Source of the DNA: a virus
Direction: 5' to 3' (one strand)
Virus record (IMG/VR): IMGVR_UViG_3300042554_001408
Location: 1-34,383 of that record
DNA: 34,383 nt
Of this stretch, positions 22,199 through 31,438 are shown in pieces; position 1 is the first letter of the stretch; the number at the start of each line of letters is the position of its first letter. A model generated the notes under the pieces. The model saw only the letters and a list, made by a program, of their open reading frames with translations, was not told where the DNA came from and did not search any database. The translations under genes and the position numbers were made by a program.

Positions 22199-22912
22199 AT
22201 GGCGTCTCCCTACATCACCGTCCTGGAGGCCGTGAACGAGGTCTGCGATCGCATGAACGTGCGGCAGGTCACGACGACCACGCAGAACCTGTTCGTCCGC
22301 AACCTGGTCAACATCATCAACGACCTCTCCGAGGATCTCGCGGACTTCGGGACCTGGAACGAGCTGCAGGCATCGGCTGCGGTCACGATGGTCTCGGGAC
22401 AGTCGGTCTACACCATCCCCACGACGGCCCTGTCCACCGCCAAGCAGTACATCCACTCGGTCCAGGAGGTCTACGTTTCGGGCCGGATTGCCAGCCTGGA
22501 GCCGATCGCTGACAAGAACGAGTTCCGCCTGCTGATGCGGACGCAGTCCATGGGGACGCCGTCGCGCTACGCGATCGATGGCACGGACGCCCTGGGCAAC
22601 CCTCGCCTTGGCCTGTTCCCGCGCCCTGGGGCCACCTACGGGGGCAATACGGCCCGTGTCCGCTTCCAGGTGCTGCCGCCGAAGTACGTGGCGGGGTCTG
22701 ACGACAACGTGGTCATGCCCTACCCTGGGCGGCTGATGGTGGCGGGGCTCTATGCCGGGGCGATCCTGGACGAGAGCGGCGGGGTGCAGACGGATCAGTA
22801 CCGCCAGGCGCAGGCCAAGTACTTCATCCTCCGCAACAACAGCCTTGGCAGGCAGACCGCCAAGACAGGCGAGTTCACCCGGTTCCAGCCCGGCATGACG
22901 ACGAGGACCTGA
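22199..22912 (+). CDS. Head-tail adaptor protein (SU10-adaptor/P22 gp4-like position)
   Basis: A 237-residue protein that probably attaches below the portal ring. It starts with helices (ITVLEAVNEVCDRMN; LFVRNLVNIINDLSEDLADF). A beta part has SGQSVYTIP, then SMGTPSRYAIDG (near 118-129) and GLFPRPGATYGG, a signature of phage adaptor proteins of the SU10 type. YPGRLMVAGLYAGAILDESG is a late helix. It lies directly before the gp10-like hub and overlaps it by one base, the gene order seen for P22-like tail machines. The call is good for role, less so for exact family. Confidence 0.72.
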   Translation: MASPYITVLEAVNEVCDRMNVRQVTTTTQNLFVRNLVNIINDLSEDLADFGTWNELQASAAVTMVSGQSVYTIPTTALSTAKQYIHSVQEVYVSGRIASLEPIADKNEFRLLMRTQSMGTPSRYAIDGTDALGNPRLGLFPRPGATYGGNTARVRFQVLPPKYVAGSDDNVVMPYPGRLMVAGLYAGAILDESGGVQTDQYRQAQAKYFILRNNSLGRQTAKTGEFTRFQPGMTTRT

Positions 22913-24984
22913 TGGGCGAGCGGTTCTACGAGATCGGGAAGCGGGGGCTGGCGACGAACTTTGCCGAGTCCGAGATCCCGCTGGACTACTCGGTCAGGTT
23001 CCGGAACCGCTTCATCAATGCCGCCGGCGCCGCCGAGAAGCGCCAGGGATACACCGCCTTCGACTACGACCTGCCCACCAAGGGCGTCATCACGGGGATG
23101 TTCGAGTACGTGGACGGGCAGGGCAACGAGACCCTGTTCGCAACGTCTGAGGGCCGGGTCTTTCGGGACGATGGGACGGCCTGGACGCAGGTCTACGCCT
23201 TCACGACGGCGGCGAGGATCAAGGCGATTCAGTTCGGCTCCCGTCTGGTCTTCTTCAACGGGGTGGACAGGCAGGTCTACATCGACAGCTCCAGCGGCCA
23301 GTTCCAGACCCTGCAGGCGGTCATGGAGAGCGGCCTGTGCGGGGTGGCGACCTCGGCGGCGGCGCTGACGGATACGGACATCACGGACTGGGTCGGGCAG
23401 ACCTTCGTGACCGATGGCGACATCGTCTTCAATGCCAAGCGCGGGTCCTACGGCATCGTGACCGCTGTCACTTCGGCGCGGGTGTCGCACACGCCGATGA
23501 GCGCCCTGGCGCAGGGGTTCGGCAACACGGTGACGACGCTGAGCGGGACGGGGCCTGGGGGCGATCCGTTGCCTGGGGATGGCTACAAGATCCTGGACAG
23601 CATCGAGCTGAATGTCGTGGATGTCGACGGCATCATGGACAACGTGGCGACGGTGGTCACGACGCAGAACACCGGCTCGGGGACGTACATCACGGTTTCG
23701 GGCGTGGCGAACTGGCTGAACACCGAGACCCGCGAAGGCGACATCGTCCACAACACGACGAAGAACGCTGGCAGCTTCATCAGCCGCATCGTGTCGTCCG
23801 GGGTGTTTCTAACGCCGTCGATCACGAACACCTCTGCCGGCGACGCGCTGGTTTTGTACCGCAGCGCCATGCCGATCGCCTCGTTCATCCATGTCCACTA
23901 CGGCCGGGCCTGGATGGTCGACGCCCGCAACCGCCGGCAGATCGTGGCGAGCGGCGAGAACGACATTGAGGACTTCTCGGTCGACACCGGCGCCCTGGCA
24001 AGCAGGACGCTGGACATCGGCGCCCAGCAGGGCGAGGGCGACCTGGTTCGGGCGATCGCTTCGTTCCAGACCTACCTGGTTGTCGGGACGGAGCATGCGG
24101 TGTTCGCCTACCGCGGCACTTCTCCGGAGGATCTGACGCCGGCCGGTCTGTTCCCGCAGGGCATCGTGTCCCCGGACGGGTTCGTGAACACCGGCAACGA
24201 CCTGGCCTTTGTCGGGTACGACGGTCTGATGAGCGTGAGCTTGCTGGTGAACACGAACAACCTGCAGCGGTCGAATCTGAGTGAACCGATCAAGAATGCG
24301 CTGCGTACAATCATCCGGCAGATCGTGGCGCTGAACCCGCAGGACCCCGAGATCTCGGTGGTCAACTACCAGCGGCGCAGTTGGATCATCCTGAAGATCG
24401 CCAGCAAGCTCTACATCTACAACTACTCGAACTTCCTGGCCGAGGATGGTCGCCTGCTGGCCGGTGCGGCGTGGAGCGACTTCGACGGGCAGATCGGCCT
24501 GCAGAAGGCGCTGCTGGTCAGGGCGAACTCCGACCTGCTGCTGGGTGGCGCCGATGGCCGGGTCTACACCTTCGACCAGAACACCTATACGGATGCCGGG
24601 TCGCTCTACACCACGGAATACACCACCGGCTGGCTGACCCTTGAGGAGCCGCGGCGCACGACGAGGGTCAAGGCCGGGAGTTTCATCATCCCCAACTATC
24701 AGGTGGGGGGTGACGTGGTGTACACCATCGAGGCGACCGGAGATTACGACATGCTCTCCCTCGACACGGTGCAGGTGACGGCGCGCGAGGATATTGGCGG
24801 TCGACCGATCGGGATCTTAACCATTGGCGGGCCGCCGATCGGCACGGCGCAGACGATGGGTCAGAAGACGCCGCTGCGGTGGCGTGGCAAGACGTTTCGG
24901 ATTTCGTTCCGCACGGAGGATGCGGCGGGACCTGATGTCCTGGCCGGGTTCTCGGTCTACGCAGAGATGGTAGGGAGGCGCTAA
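22912..24984 (+). CDS. Tail hub / packaged-DNA stabilisation protein, P22 gp10-like
   Basis: A 690-residue protein of the gp10-like type that forms the hub of the short tail and keeps DNA inside. RFRNRFINAAGAAEKRQGYT (29-48) is the family N-terminus. Propeller-like blades follow (ETLFATSEGRVFRDDGTAW; RLVFFNGVDRQVYIDSS), then HYGRAWMVDARNRRQIVASG near 327 and SFQTYLVVGTEHAVFAYRG. Between about 155 and 310 are two related inserts with GDIVFN (169-174) and GDIVHN (276-281), each preceded by a Trp-containing strand. These help explain a length above that of P22 gp10. The last 200 residues are beta-rich. The N-terminal ATG overlaps the adaptor stop. Confidence 0.82.
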   Translation: MGERFYEIGKRGLATNFAESEIPLDYSVRFRNRFINAAGAAEKRQGYTAFDYDLPTKGVITGMFEYVDGQGNETLFATSEGRVFRDDGTAWTQVYAFTTAARIKAIQFGSRLVFFNGVDRQVYIDSSSGQFQTLQAVMESGLCGVATSAAALTDTDITDWVGQTFVTDGDIVFNAKRGSYGIVTAVTSARVSHTPMSALAQGFGNTVTTLSGTGPGGDPLPGDGYKILDSIELNVVDVDGIMDNVATVVTTQNTGSGTYITVSGVANWLNTETREGDIVHNTTKNAGSFISRIVSSGVFLTPSITNTSAGDALVLYRSAMPIASFIHVHYGRAWMVDARNRRQIVASGENDIEDFSVDTGALASRTLDIGAQQGEGDLVRAIASFQTYLVVGTEHAVFAYRGTSPEDLTPAGLFPQGIVSPDGFVNTGNDLAFVGYDGLMSVSLLVNTNNLQRSNLSEPIKNALRTIIRQIVALNPQDPEISVVNYQRRSWIILKIASKLYIYNYSNFLAEDGRLLAGAAWSDFDGQIGLQKALLVRANSDLLLGGADGRVYTFDQNTYTDAGSLYTTEYTTGWLTLEEPRRTTRVKAGSFIIPNYQVGGDVVYTIEATGDYDMLSLDTVQVTAREDIGGRPIGILTIGGPPIGTAQTMGQKTPLRWRGKTFRISFRTEDAAGPDVLAGFSVYAEMVGRR

Positions 24985-25664
24985 TGGCGCTGTTCGATTT
25001 CATCAAGGACATTGCCGGGATCGGCGCGGCGGGTGTTGGCCTTGCCGGCGCTCTGGGAATGGGACGGAGTCGGGAGGCTCGGCAGGCGGCGGCGCTGGCT
25101 GAGCGACAGGCGAGTCTGGCCGAGGCGCTGGCGAACCCGCAGAGTCCGATGTTCCAGCAGGCTCGGCAGCAGGCAATGGAGCAGTCGAGGATGGCGCAGC
25201 TCCAGAGCATCCGGGATCTGATGACGGCGCAGGCTCGGCAGGCGCGTCGGTTTGGTCCTGGGGGTGGCGGGACGATGATGGTCAGCAACCCCCGGCGCGA
25301 CGAGGCGATTGCGCGCCAGGTGGCGCTGATGGGGCAGAACGAGGCGGCGAGGGCGGATGCGGCAGCGCGGCAGCAGTTGACCGGGGCGATGCAGGGATTT
25401 GGCACGGCAGCGCAGTCGATGGCCGGCGCGGGCCAGCTCATGAACCAGCAGCAGGTCAACCGGATGCTTGGCCTGATGGCTGGTTTGCAAGGCGTCGGCG
25501 ACATTGCTGGCCGACTTCCTGGAACGCTGGAGGCTGGCAGGCGGGTTCTCGGCTTTGAAGCTCCCGTCCAGCAGTCGGTGAACACGCCGAATTACACGAT
25601 GCCGGAGAACGCCGCGCAGCGATACACGAGCCGCAATACGTTCACGCCATTCGGACGGGGGTGA
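24984..25664 (+). CDS. Internal virion / ejection protein 1 (T7 gp14- or P22 gp7-like by form)
   Basis: A 226-residue protein with an N-terminal hydrophobic, Gly/Ala-rich segment (residues about 8-27, IAGIGAAGVGLAGALGMG) that may insert in the host membrane. A long Ala/Gln/Arg-rich helical region (ARQAAALAERQASLAEALAN) follows. The C-terminus is disordered and Asn/Thr-rich. This form and its place after the tail hub fit the first of the ejection proteins that pass into the cell ahead of DNA. No catalytic motif is seen. The call rests on composition and order. Confidence 0.65.
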   Translation: MALFDFIKDIAGIGAAGVGLAGALGMGRSREARQAAALAERQASLAEALANPQSPMFQQARQQAMEQSRMAQLQSIRDLMTAQARQARRFGPGGGGTMMVSNPRRDEAIARQVALMGQNEAARADAAARQQLTGAMQGFGTAAQSMAGAGQLMNQQQVNRMLGLMAGLQGVGDIAGRLPGTLEAGRRVLGFEAPVQQSVNTPNYTMPENAAQRYTSRNTFTPFGRG

Positions 25665-25667
25665 CCT

Positions 25668-27341
25668 ATGGCCGACGACATGATTGATGGGAACGAGCCG
25701 GTCCTGGCAGAAACCCCCATGTCGGGTGCCGATGCTACGGGCGCTGTCATTCCGCCCCCTGCGGCAAATGTTGGGTCAGTCCTCGATATTCTGACGCGCG
25801 TCGGATCTCAGGCAACGCCGGTCCCGTCAAATGCCTTGGAAGCACAGCAGCGGGCAACGGATGTCTCAAGGTTCCTGGCTGGGCAACTCAAGGGACTGAC
25901 GGCAAACCAGGGCGGCTACGGGGACATCGCCAGCGCCCTTGCCGCTACGGTAGCCGGGCAGGGGAAGACGAGCTACGGCCAGGCGATGGAGGGCTTGCAG
26001 AACCAGCGCATCACCCGCGCCTACAACATCGCCAACGCCATGGCGGGGCTTGGCAGGCAGGGCGCCGCCGGGCAGTTGACGGAACGGGACGTACTCAATC
26101 TTCTGCGCGATCAAACCAGAGACGCGGCCACCCGCGGGAACCAGAATGCGGTCCTGACGCAAAACTTTGCCCGTGGGTACATGACGCAGTTCGGGCCGGA
26201 GGGCGAAGCAATCGCGTATGCGGCTGCGCTTGAAGCCGCCCGTGCAATGCCAAACGCATCGCCCCTGGAGACCATTGCCCGCGCATCGCAGATAGCGGAC
26301 GAGCGCATCCGTGGTCAGGGGCTGCCACCTGTCCGGGGCCAGGGCCGCGGCGAAGGCGAGGTCAATGAAGTGACCGGCGGCCCGGTGCGCGATGCGGAAG
26401 GAAAGCTGATCGGCTGGGAGCCGTGGAGAGCAACTCGCGGCAGGTTGACGACAGAACAAAATAGACAAAACAACGCCTGGGAATTGGAGCGCGGCAAGCC
26501 GTTAAAGGAGCGTCTCCAAGTCATGGAGGATGTCATTGAGTCCTCCATTGCCAGCGCAAGCGGAGTGACCGCTGCCAGCCGCGCTCAGGTCGACCGTTTC
26601 CGACAGGGAGAGATCGAGACCAATTCGACTCTATCCCTCATCGAAAAGACGAAGGGCCAGATCAACAGAGGGGCGCCGGTTGGGCTTGCTGGCGCGGCAA
26701 CAATTCTCGGAGCCGGGATCGGAAGTCAGATAAACCAATTCACAAGCATCATTCGGGACCAGCCACTCAAGGTCTCCAGGGAGGCTGGTGGAAGACCCAT
26801 AGATGTGACCGCTGCCGAATTGGGGAGTCAAACCGGAAGGGACCTTTTGTGGAGGCGATTTGCAGAGGATGACCCGGAAATAAAGGGCGTTGTCTCATGG
26901 CTTACCAGCGATAAGGCGGCAGATGCCCAGCGGGTCAGGACCAACATTCTGCTTTTGGCTTTCTCTGTCGCGAGAGCCATCGATCCTGGCGGCAGGTTGT
27001 CAGACCAGGATGTCAAGCATGTGATGCGAGTGCTTGGCACTCAGGGTGTCCTTACAAGCTCAGAGAACATGTCTGCTGCCCTCACCGAAGTTGGCGAATA
27101 TCTAAAGATGAGGAGGAACGCGGCATACGAAGTTCTCGCGCGCACCAATCCGAGATTCCGCAGGGAGTTCCCTGAGCCCCCGACGTTCGGCGCCGCGCAG
27201 CCAGCCGCCGCCCCCGCCGCTGCGCCAACATCTCCAGCAAATGTCTCGCCCCTTACTGAAGAGGAGAAGCGGGAGCTTGAGAAGTTGCGCCAGCAATTTG
27301 GTGAAAAGTTTCGTCAGCAAATTGGGGGAACACGCCCATGA
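25668..27341 (+). CDS. Internal virion / ejection protein 2
   Basis: A 557-residue, mostly helical protein with an Ala/Pro-rich linker (QPAAAPAAAPTSPANVSP, near 510-528) and a C-terminal coiled coil (EEEKRELEKLRQQFGEKFRQ). A possible amphipathic or membrane-active stretch is PVGLAGAATILGAGIGSQI near residue 335. The N-terminal 100 residues hold GGYGDIASALAATVAGQGKT, a pattern seen in other phage internal proteins. There is no lytic transglycosylase Glu motif that I can see. It starts 3 bases after ejection protein 1, and its stop overlaps the next gene by ATGA. Confidence 0.6.
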   Translation: MADDMIDGNEPVLAETPMSGADATGAVIPPPAANVGSVLDILTRVGSQATPVPSNALEAQQRATDVSRFLAGQLKGLTANQGGYGDIASALAATVAGQGKTSYGQAMEGLQNQRITRAYNIANAMAGLGRQGAAGQLTERDVLNLLRDQTRDAATRGNQNAVLTQNFARGYMTQFGPEGEAIAYAAALEAARAMPNASPLETIARASQIADERIRGQGLPPVRGQGRGEGEVNEVTGGPVRDAEGKLIGWEPWRATRGRLTTEQNRQNNAWELERGKPLKERLQVMEDVIESSIASASGVTAASRAQVDRFRQGEIETNSTLSLIEKTKGQINRGAPVGLAGAATILGAGIGSQINQFTSIIRDQPLKVSREAGGRPIDVTAAELGSQTGRDLLWRRFAEDDPEIKGVVSWLTSDKAADAQRVRTNILLLAFSVARAIDPGGRLSDQDVKHVMRVLGTQGVLTSSENMSAALTEVGEYLKMRRNAAYEVLARTNPRFRREFPEPPTFGAAQPAAAPAAAPTSPANVSPLTEEEKRELEKLRQQFGEKFRQQIGGTRP

Positions 27342-30064
27342 ATGAACGGGAGGAGCTTGAGGCTTTACGTCGGCTTGCAGAACTAGAAGCTCGCGCTTCC
27401 GCAACCACTTCCATGCAGCAGCCAGACCGCGTTTCGTCCATGCGCCGGGAGTTGATGGCCCTTGGCCCTGGCATGGCCAATCGAGGCGCTGTCCGCCCAA
27501 GCGAGGAGGCGGCAATGCTCGCGGCGGAGGGAGAGCGGACGCGCCTTCAGGGCGAGCTGCAGTTGCTCGAAGGGAACATCAGGATCGGAGAGGCGCCGCT
27601 TGAAGCTCGGTTCAGATCCGGGCTCGGCATCAACCGACTGTCTGGCTACCAACGGGCTCTCGGCCCTGATTTCGATGTCAAGGAGGTCGAGACCGAAGGC
27701 CCGTACAAGGGGGAGATCATCTTCCGCCGCAAGGGTGGAGAACAAGAGCCGTGGACGACGGTTCGCGACCCGGAGGGCATGTTCAAGCCAGCAGATCTAG
27801 CTGCCCGCGGCAGAGACATTGCTTCCATCACTCCGACAGGAGCGGCGGAGGCTGTTGGGGCGATTGGCGGCGCTGCTGGCGCCCTGTTGCCGCAACTGCG
27901 AGGACCAAGCCTTCTTGCCCGTATGATCCCTGGACCCATCATGGGGACCTTTCTCGGTGGCACCGCAGCTCGCACGGCGGCTGAACGGGCGCGTCTTGGG
28001 TATGGCCGAGAGGCTGGCGTCGTCGCCCCGGATGAGAGCATTGCCGCCGAGGCCGTGAAGCTTGGCATCATGCAGGGTGCCTTCGATGCCGGAGCTGTAG
28101 CCGTCTACAACACCGTCAGGGCGCTTGCTGGCCGAGGGGTTGCCCCGCAGTTGGAGGGCATCACCCAGGGGATGATACGAGACGGGATGCGCCGTCTTGA
28201 GGCCACGCTTGGCCCGGAGCAGGCAAAACTCGCAACGATCGGGGATGTCCTGGCGGCGATTGGCAGAACGAACGAGGCCGCGCTCTACAAGGCGATCGAG
28301 GAGAAGATCGCTAGGGACGCGACGAAGCCGCTGCAGTCAGAGTTTGCAGCGCGGGCTGCTGCGAAGGAAGAGGCTGCGGCCGGGCGACTTGCTGGGGCTC
28401 TGCCAGAGGGCGTGACACGGCCTGAACAAAATGTCGTGGGTATCGGTCGCAGGGTTGAGGAGGCGGCTCCTGGCGTCGAGAGTTTTCAGGCGGAGGCTGC
28501 GGGCGTCGGCGGTCCCGTCGAGATGGCCCGCCGTGATCTTGCCTTGGAAATCAGGGAAAGAGTGAAGTCTGCAGAGGAGGCGGCTAAAGCTCCAATCAAG
28601 GCGGCATACACGGAAATGGAGAGTGTCGCGTCTGGAACGCCTGAGATTGCCCAGACCGCTGCGGCAAAAGTCGCTGACCTGGATGCAGACCTCAAGAGCC
28701 GCATCCTTCCTTCCCTGTCTGACGATAACCGCAAGCTTGTCAACGAGGCCCTTGGCAGCCTCTACACGACGACGATGGACGCCGCCGGGAACGAGGTGCG
28801 GGAACTCAAGCCCCTGAACTACACCCAGTATCAGAAGGCTATCTCTGACCTGCGAACGGCAATCAGAGAGTCGTACCGGGGTGAGTGGAAGGGAGAAACA
28901 CAACAACTCCTGGATCTTGAAAAAGCCTTTGTAGATGATCGCAACAGGCTGCTTCAAGCTGTTGGAGGCGATGATGCAATTAAGCGCATAAATGCGCTTG
29001 ACGCCGAGTGGAGGAAGGTCACAGACAGATTCCGCAGGGCGGACCTCGCGGAGGCGTTTCGCGTGAAATCTGTGGAGGTCGAAGAACTCACGGCCGAAAA
29101 GTTCATGGAGCGCGTGATTCTTGACCGGGACAAAGCAGAGGCGCTTGCTCCTCTTCTTTCGGATCGGGAACGAGCGCAAATGAGGGCTAGGCTCACGGCC
29201 GATTTGTCTGATCTCGCAATGGTATACGGACGGAAGACCGAAAGAGAAATTAACCAGGGGGCTGTTGAGCGGACAATACGTCAAGCCGATTCTCCCTATC
29301 CGGTGTTCTTCACGCCTGCGGAGCTTCGCCAATTGACAAGCGGCGCGCGGCTACAACAAGTCCGCAGGATTATCGGGGTTGCCGATCGGGAGAACTTTGG
29401 GTCCTGGTTCGATGACTTCTACAGCGCGAAGAACATCGACCAGGCGGAAGCCCTGTTTCGGCGGGTTGACAAGGCAGACCCGGCCCTTGGGGATGCCATC
29501 CGGGGCATGGTGCGCCAGCGCCTCTACGATGATCTGTCGAAGGCGCCGACGCAGGGTAAGAAGCCGGTCCTGGATGTGGAAAAGCTGACGGATCTTCTCC
29601 GCGACCCGAGATCAACGCAATGGATGGCCTCGTCTCTTGGGCCGGACTTCGCCGCGCGCATGAGAACCGTAGCAGAGGCTACCAATGCGCTCCTGCCCGG
29701 TGGGCCGCGGCTGCAGCTCGGAACATCGGCGCAGAACGAGCCGACTACCCTGGGCATGATACGCAGGGCTGGCCGCGCCGCGCTTGGTCCGCTGTCTCGG
29801 GAGTCCAGGTTCCTAACCTATGCCCTGGAGAACGCCAACGCCGAAGTCAGAACTCGTATTGGCAGGGCTATCCTCGACCCGGAGTACTTCGGGCAAATCG
29901 TGAACTCGGCCAGGTCTGTGCCGGGCGAGAGGGCGACCGCAGCCACGATCGGAACGCTCTTGTTCGAGGGCGGCGGCATCGCTGACAACGACAGCGAGGA
30001 TTGGGTTTCGACCCTTCCGCAGCGCGTCAACCAACTGAAGACAGACATGGGAGCAGGACGATGA
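27338..30064 (+). CDS. Internal virion / ejection protein 3 (largest)
   Basis: A 908-residue helical protein, the largest in the window. It has an N-terminal coiled region (NEREELEALRRLAELEARAS) and a hydrophobic Gly/Ala-rich part at about 167-215 (AAEAVGAIGGAAGALLPQLR; PGPIMGTFLGGTAARTAAER) that may be membrane-active. Long Glu/Lys/Arg helices run to about residue 800, with DDFYSAKNIDQAEALFRRVD near 690. It resembles the large last ejection protein of podoviruses in size and order. No transglycosylase or polymerase motif was found. Its ATGA overlap with the upstream gene suggests matched expression of the set. Confidence 0.62.
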   Translation: MNEREELEALRRLAELEARASATTSMQQPDRVSSMRRELMALGPGMANRGAVRPSEEAAMLAAEGERTRLQGELQLLEGNIRIGEAPLEARFRSGLGINRLSGYQRALGPDFDVKEVETEGPYKGEIIFRRKGGEQEPWTTVRDPEGMFKPADLAARGRDIASITPTGAAEAVGAIGGAAGALLPQLRGPSLLARMIPGPIMGTFLGGTAARTAAERARLGYGREAGVVAPDESIAAEAVKLGIMQGAFDAGAVAVYNTVRALAGRGVAPQLEGITQGMIRDGMRRLEATLGPEQAKLATIGDVLAAIGRTNEAALYKAIEEKIARDATKPLQSEFAARAAAKEEAAAGRLAGALPEGVTRPEQNVVGIGRRVEEAAPGVESFQAEAAGVGGPVEMARRDLALEIRERVKSAEEAAKAPIKAAYTEMESVASGTPEIAQTAAAKVADLDADLKSRILPSLSDDNRKLVNEALGSLYTTTMDAAGNEVRELKPLNYTQYQKAISDLRTAIRESYRGEWKGETQQLLDLEKAFVDDRNRLLQAVGGDDAIKRINALDAEWRKVTDRFRRADLAEAFRVKSVEVEELTAEKFMERVILDRDKAEALAPLLSDRERAQMRARLTADLSDLAMVYGRKTEREINQGAVERTIRQADSPYPVFFTPAELRQLTSGARLQQVRRIIGVADRENFGSWFDDFYSAKNIDQAEALFRRVDKADPALGDAIRGMVRQRLYDDLSKAPTQGKKPVLDVEKLTDLLRDPRSTQWMASSLGPDFAARMRTVAEATNALLPGGPRLQLGTSAQNEPTTLGMIRRAGRAALGPLSRESRFLTYALENANAEVRTRIGRAILDPEYFGQIVNSARSVPGERATAATIGTLLFEGGGIADNDSEDWVSTLPQRVNQLKTDMGAGR

Positions 30065-30225
30065 AGAAGATGAAAGGCCCGGCCAAGGTCGGGAAGGTCA
30101 TGGGTGAGTACAAGCGCGGGACCCTCCATTCCGGCAAGGGTGGCCCGGTGGTAAAGAAGCGGGGCCAGGCGATCGCCATCGCCCTGTCGGAAGCCGGGAT
30201 GGCCAAGAAGCGGAGGGGCAAATGA
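30061..30225 (+). CDS. Small basic protein, DUF6496-like
   Basis: A 54-residue Lys-rich protein from the ATG at 30061. KVGKVMGEYKRGTLHSGKGG followed by PVVKKRGQAIAIALSEAG is the pattern of the DUF6496 family (VM-E-K-G-L-SG----PVK---QAIAIALSEA), found in phages and bacteria. It overlaps the largest ejection protein gene and the next small gene by ATGA. The function is unknown; a nucleic-acid binding role is suggested only by charge. Confidence 0.82.
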   Translation: MKKMKGPAKVGKVMGEYKRGTLHSGKGGPVVKKRGQAIAIALSEAGMAKKRRGK

Positions 30226-30371
30226 AGGCGAAGATGACGAAGACCGCGGCGGCGAAGAAGACGGCGCCTTGCAAGGTCAACTGCTCGTATCCGACCGGGA
30301 CGACGCCAAGCGCCAAGGTCTCGATGTCGGCGCAGAAGACGAACCCGGCGCGCCGGAACCGCAGCTACTGA
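30222..30371 (+). CDS. Small basic Cys-containing protein, 49 residues
   Basis: A 49-codon frame starting in an ATGA overlap. The product is Lys/Arg/Ala/Thr-rich with CKVNCSYP near the middle (Cys at 17 and 21) and ends NPARRNRSY. It sits 7 bases before the tail-fibre gene, where it could pair functionally with the DUF6496-like protein. Paired cysteines four residues apart could bind metal, but no second pair exists. No family is recognised. Confidence 0.6.
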   Translation: MKAKMTKTAAAKKTAPCKVNCSYPTGTTPSAKVSMSAQKTNPARRNRSY

Positions 30372-30378
30372 GGGTGCC

Positions 30379-31422
30379 ATGACTGCCCTGTCGAAAGCCG
30401 CCTTGCAGGCACTCTGGGTCCAGTTCTTCCAGCCGACCCAGGCCGACTTCGCCAACCTCATCGACTCCTGGACGGACTACAGCCCGGCCCTGGAGGTCTT
30501 TGGGGCGAAGGTGTCTGGCGGCTCGACAGGGGTTCCCAACGTCGTGTCCTCGACCTCTGTGGCCTTCGTGGCGCTCGGGGCGACGGGCTCTCAGATCATG
30601 AGTTTGACCTCGGAGCCTGTCCCGCTGAGCCTTGGCGGAACGGGTCAGACGACCCTGGCGTCAGCGAAGGTTTCCTTCGGGGTTGTTTCTGCGACAGAGA
30701 CGCAGATTGGGGTGGTTGAGATTGCCACGCAGGCAGAGGCGAACACCGGGACCGCTGATGACAAGGTCCTGACCCCGGCCAAGCTGGCAAGCATTTCGCC
30801 GACATCGGTGACGTATGACTCCAGCGACCAGGTTCTCATCCTCGACGCCAGCGACTCGAACAAGCTCAAGCGCGCCACGATTACGACATCTCTATCGCCG
30901 TCGATCGACATCTACTCGGCGTCGGCAACATGGGTGTGTCCGACGGGGGTGTCCAAGGTTGTGCTGACTGCGGTCGGAGGTGGAGGTGGCGGGGCCACCA
31001 CTTACGCCGGCGGGACTGGGGGGTATGGGATTTCCGTCGTAACCGTTTCTGCTGGCGCGACCTATCAAGTCAGCGTGGGTGCTGGAGGGAATGGGGGAGT
31101 TACCGGCATCAATGGCGGCGCAACTTGGTTTGGGGTTAATTCGTCCAGCAAGCTAATAGAAAGCACCGGCGGCGGTGGCGGAGCAGCTGGAGCTGCTGGG
31201 GCCAACGGAACATCGGATGGGACGCTGGTCAAAAGAAACAACGCACCCCTCCATTTCATATTTGGCGGATCGTCTCCAAGAACTGGCGGAACTTCAGCCG
31301 TCGCGTGGTCATCTGCGGCTTCTGCGACAGTCCTACATGCTGGCGCTGCGGGAACAGACGGCGGGGGTGGTCTTGGATCTGGAGCAGTCGGCGGCGTTCT
31401 TATGATCGAATACTGGTCGTAA
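30379..31422 (+). CDS. Tail fibre with glycine-rich C-terminal adhesin domain
   Basis: A 347-residue fibre. The N-terminus (LQALWVQFFQPTQADFANLI, then DSWTDY) is the docking module shared with the 21508 gene. PLSLGGTGQTT (near 75-90) and EIATQAEANTGTADDKVLTP (near 114-137) are typical tail-fibre shaft motifs. From about 193 the sequence is a glycine-rich domain (VGGGGGGATTYAGGTGGYG; GGGGGAAGAAGANG; GAAGTDGGGGLGSGAVGG), a form known from phage receptor-binding tips, where Gly-rich loops pack as polyglycine helices. It should recognise a host surface receptor. It immediately precedes the lysis genes. Confidence 0.82.
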   Translation: MTALSKAALQALWVQFFQPTQADFANLIDSWTDYSPALEVFGAKVSGGSTGVPNVVSSTSVAFVALGATGSQIMSLTSEPVPLSLGGTGQTTLASAKVSFGVVSATETQIGVVEIATQAEANTGTADDKVLTPAKLASISPTSVTYDSSDQVLILDASDSNKLKRATITTSLSPSIDIYSASATWVCPTGVSKVVLTAVGGGGGGATTYAGGTGGYGISVVTVSAGATYQVSVGAGGNGGVTGINGGATWFGVNSSSKLIESTGGGGGAAGAAGANGTSDGTLVKRNNAPLHFIFGGSSPRTGGTSAVAWSSAASATVLHAGAAGTDGGGGLGSGAVGGVLMIEYWS

Positions 31423-31438
31423 CTTTGGAGGCGAGATC

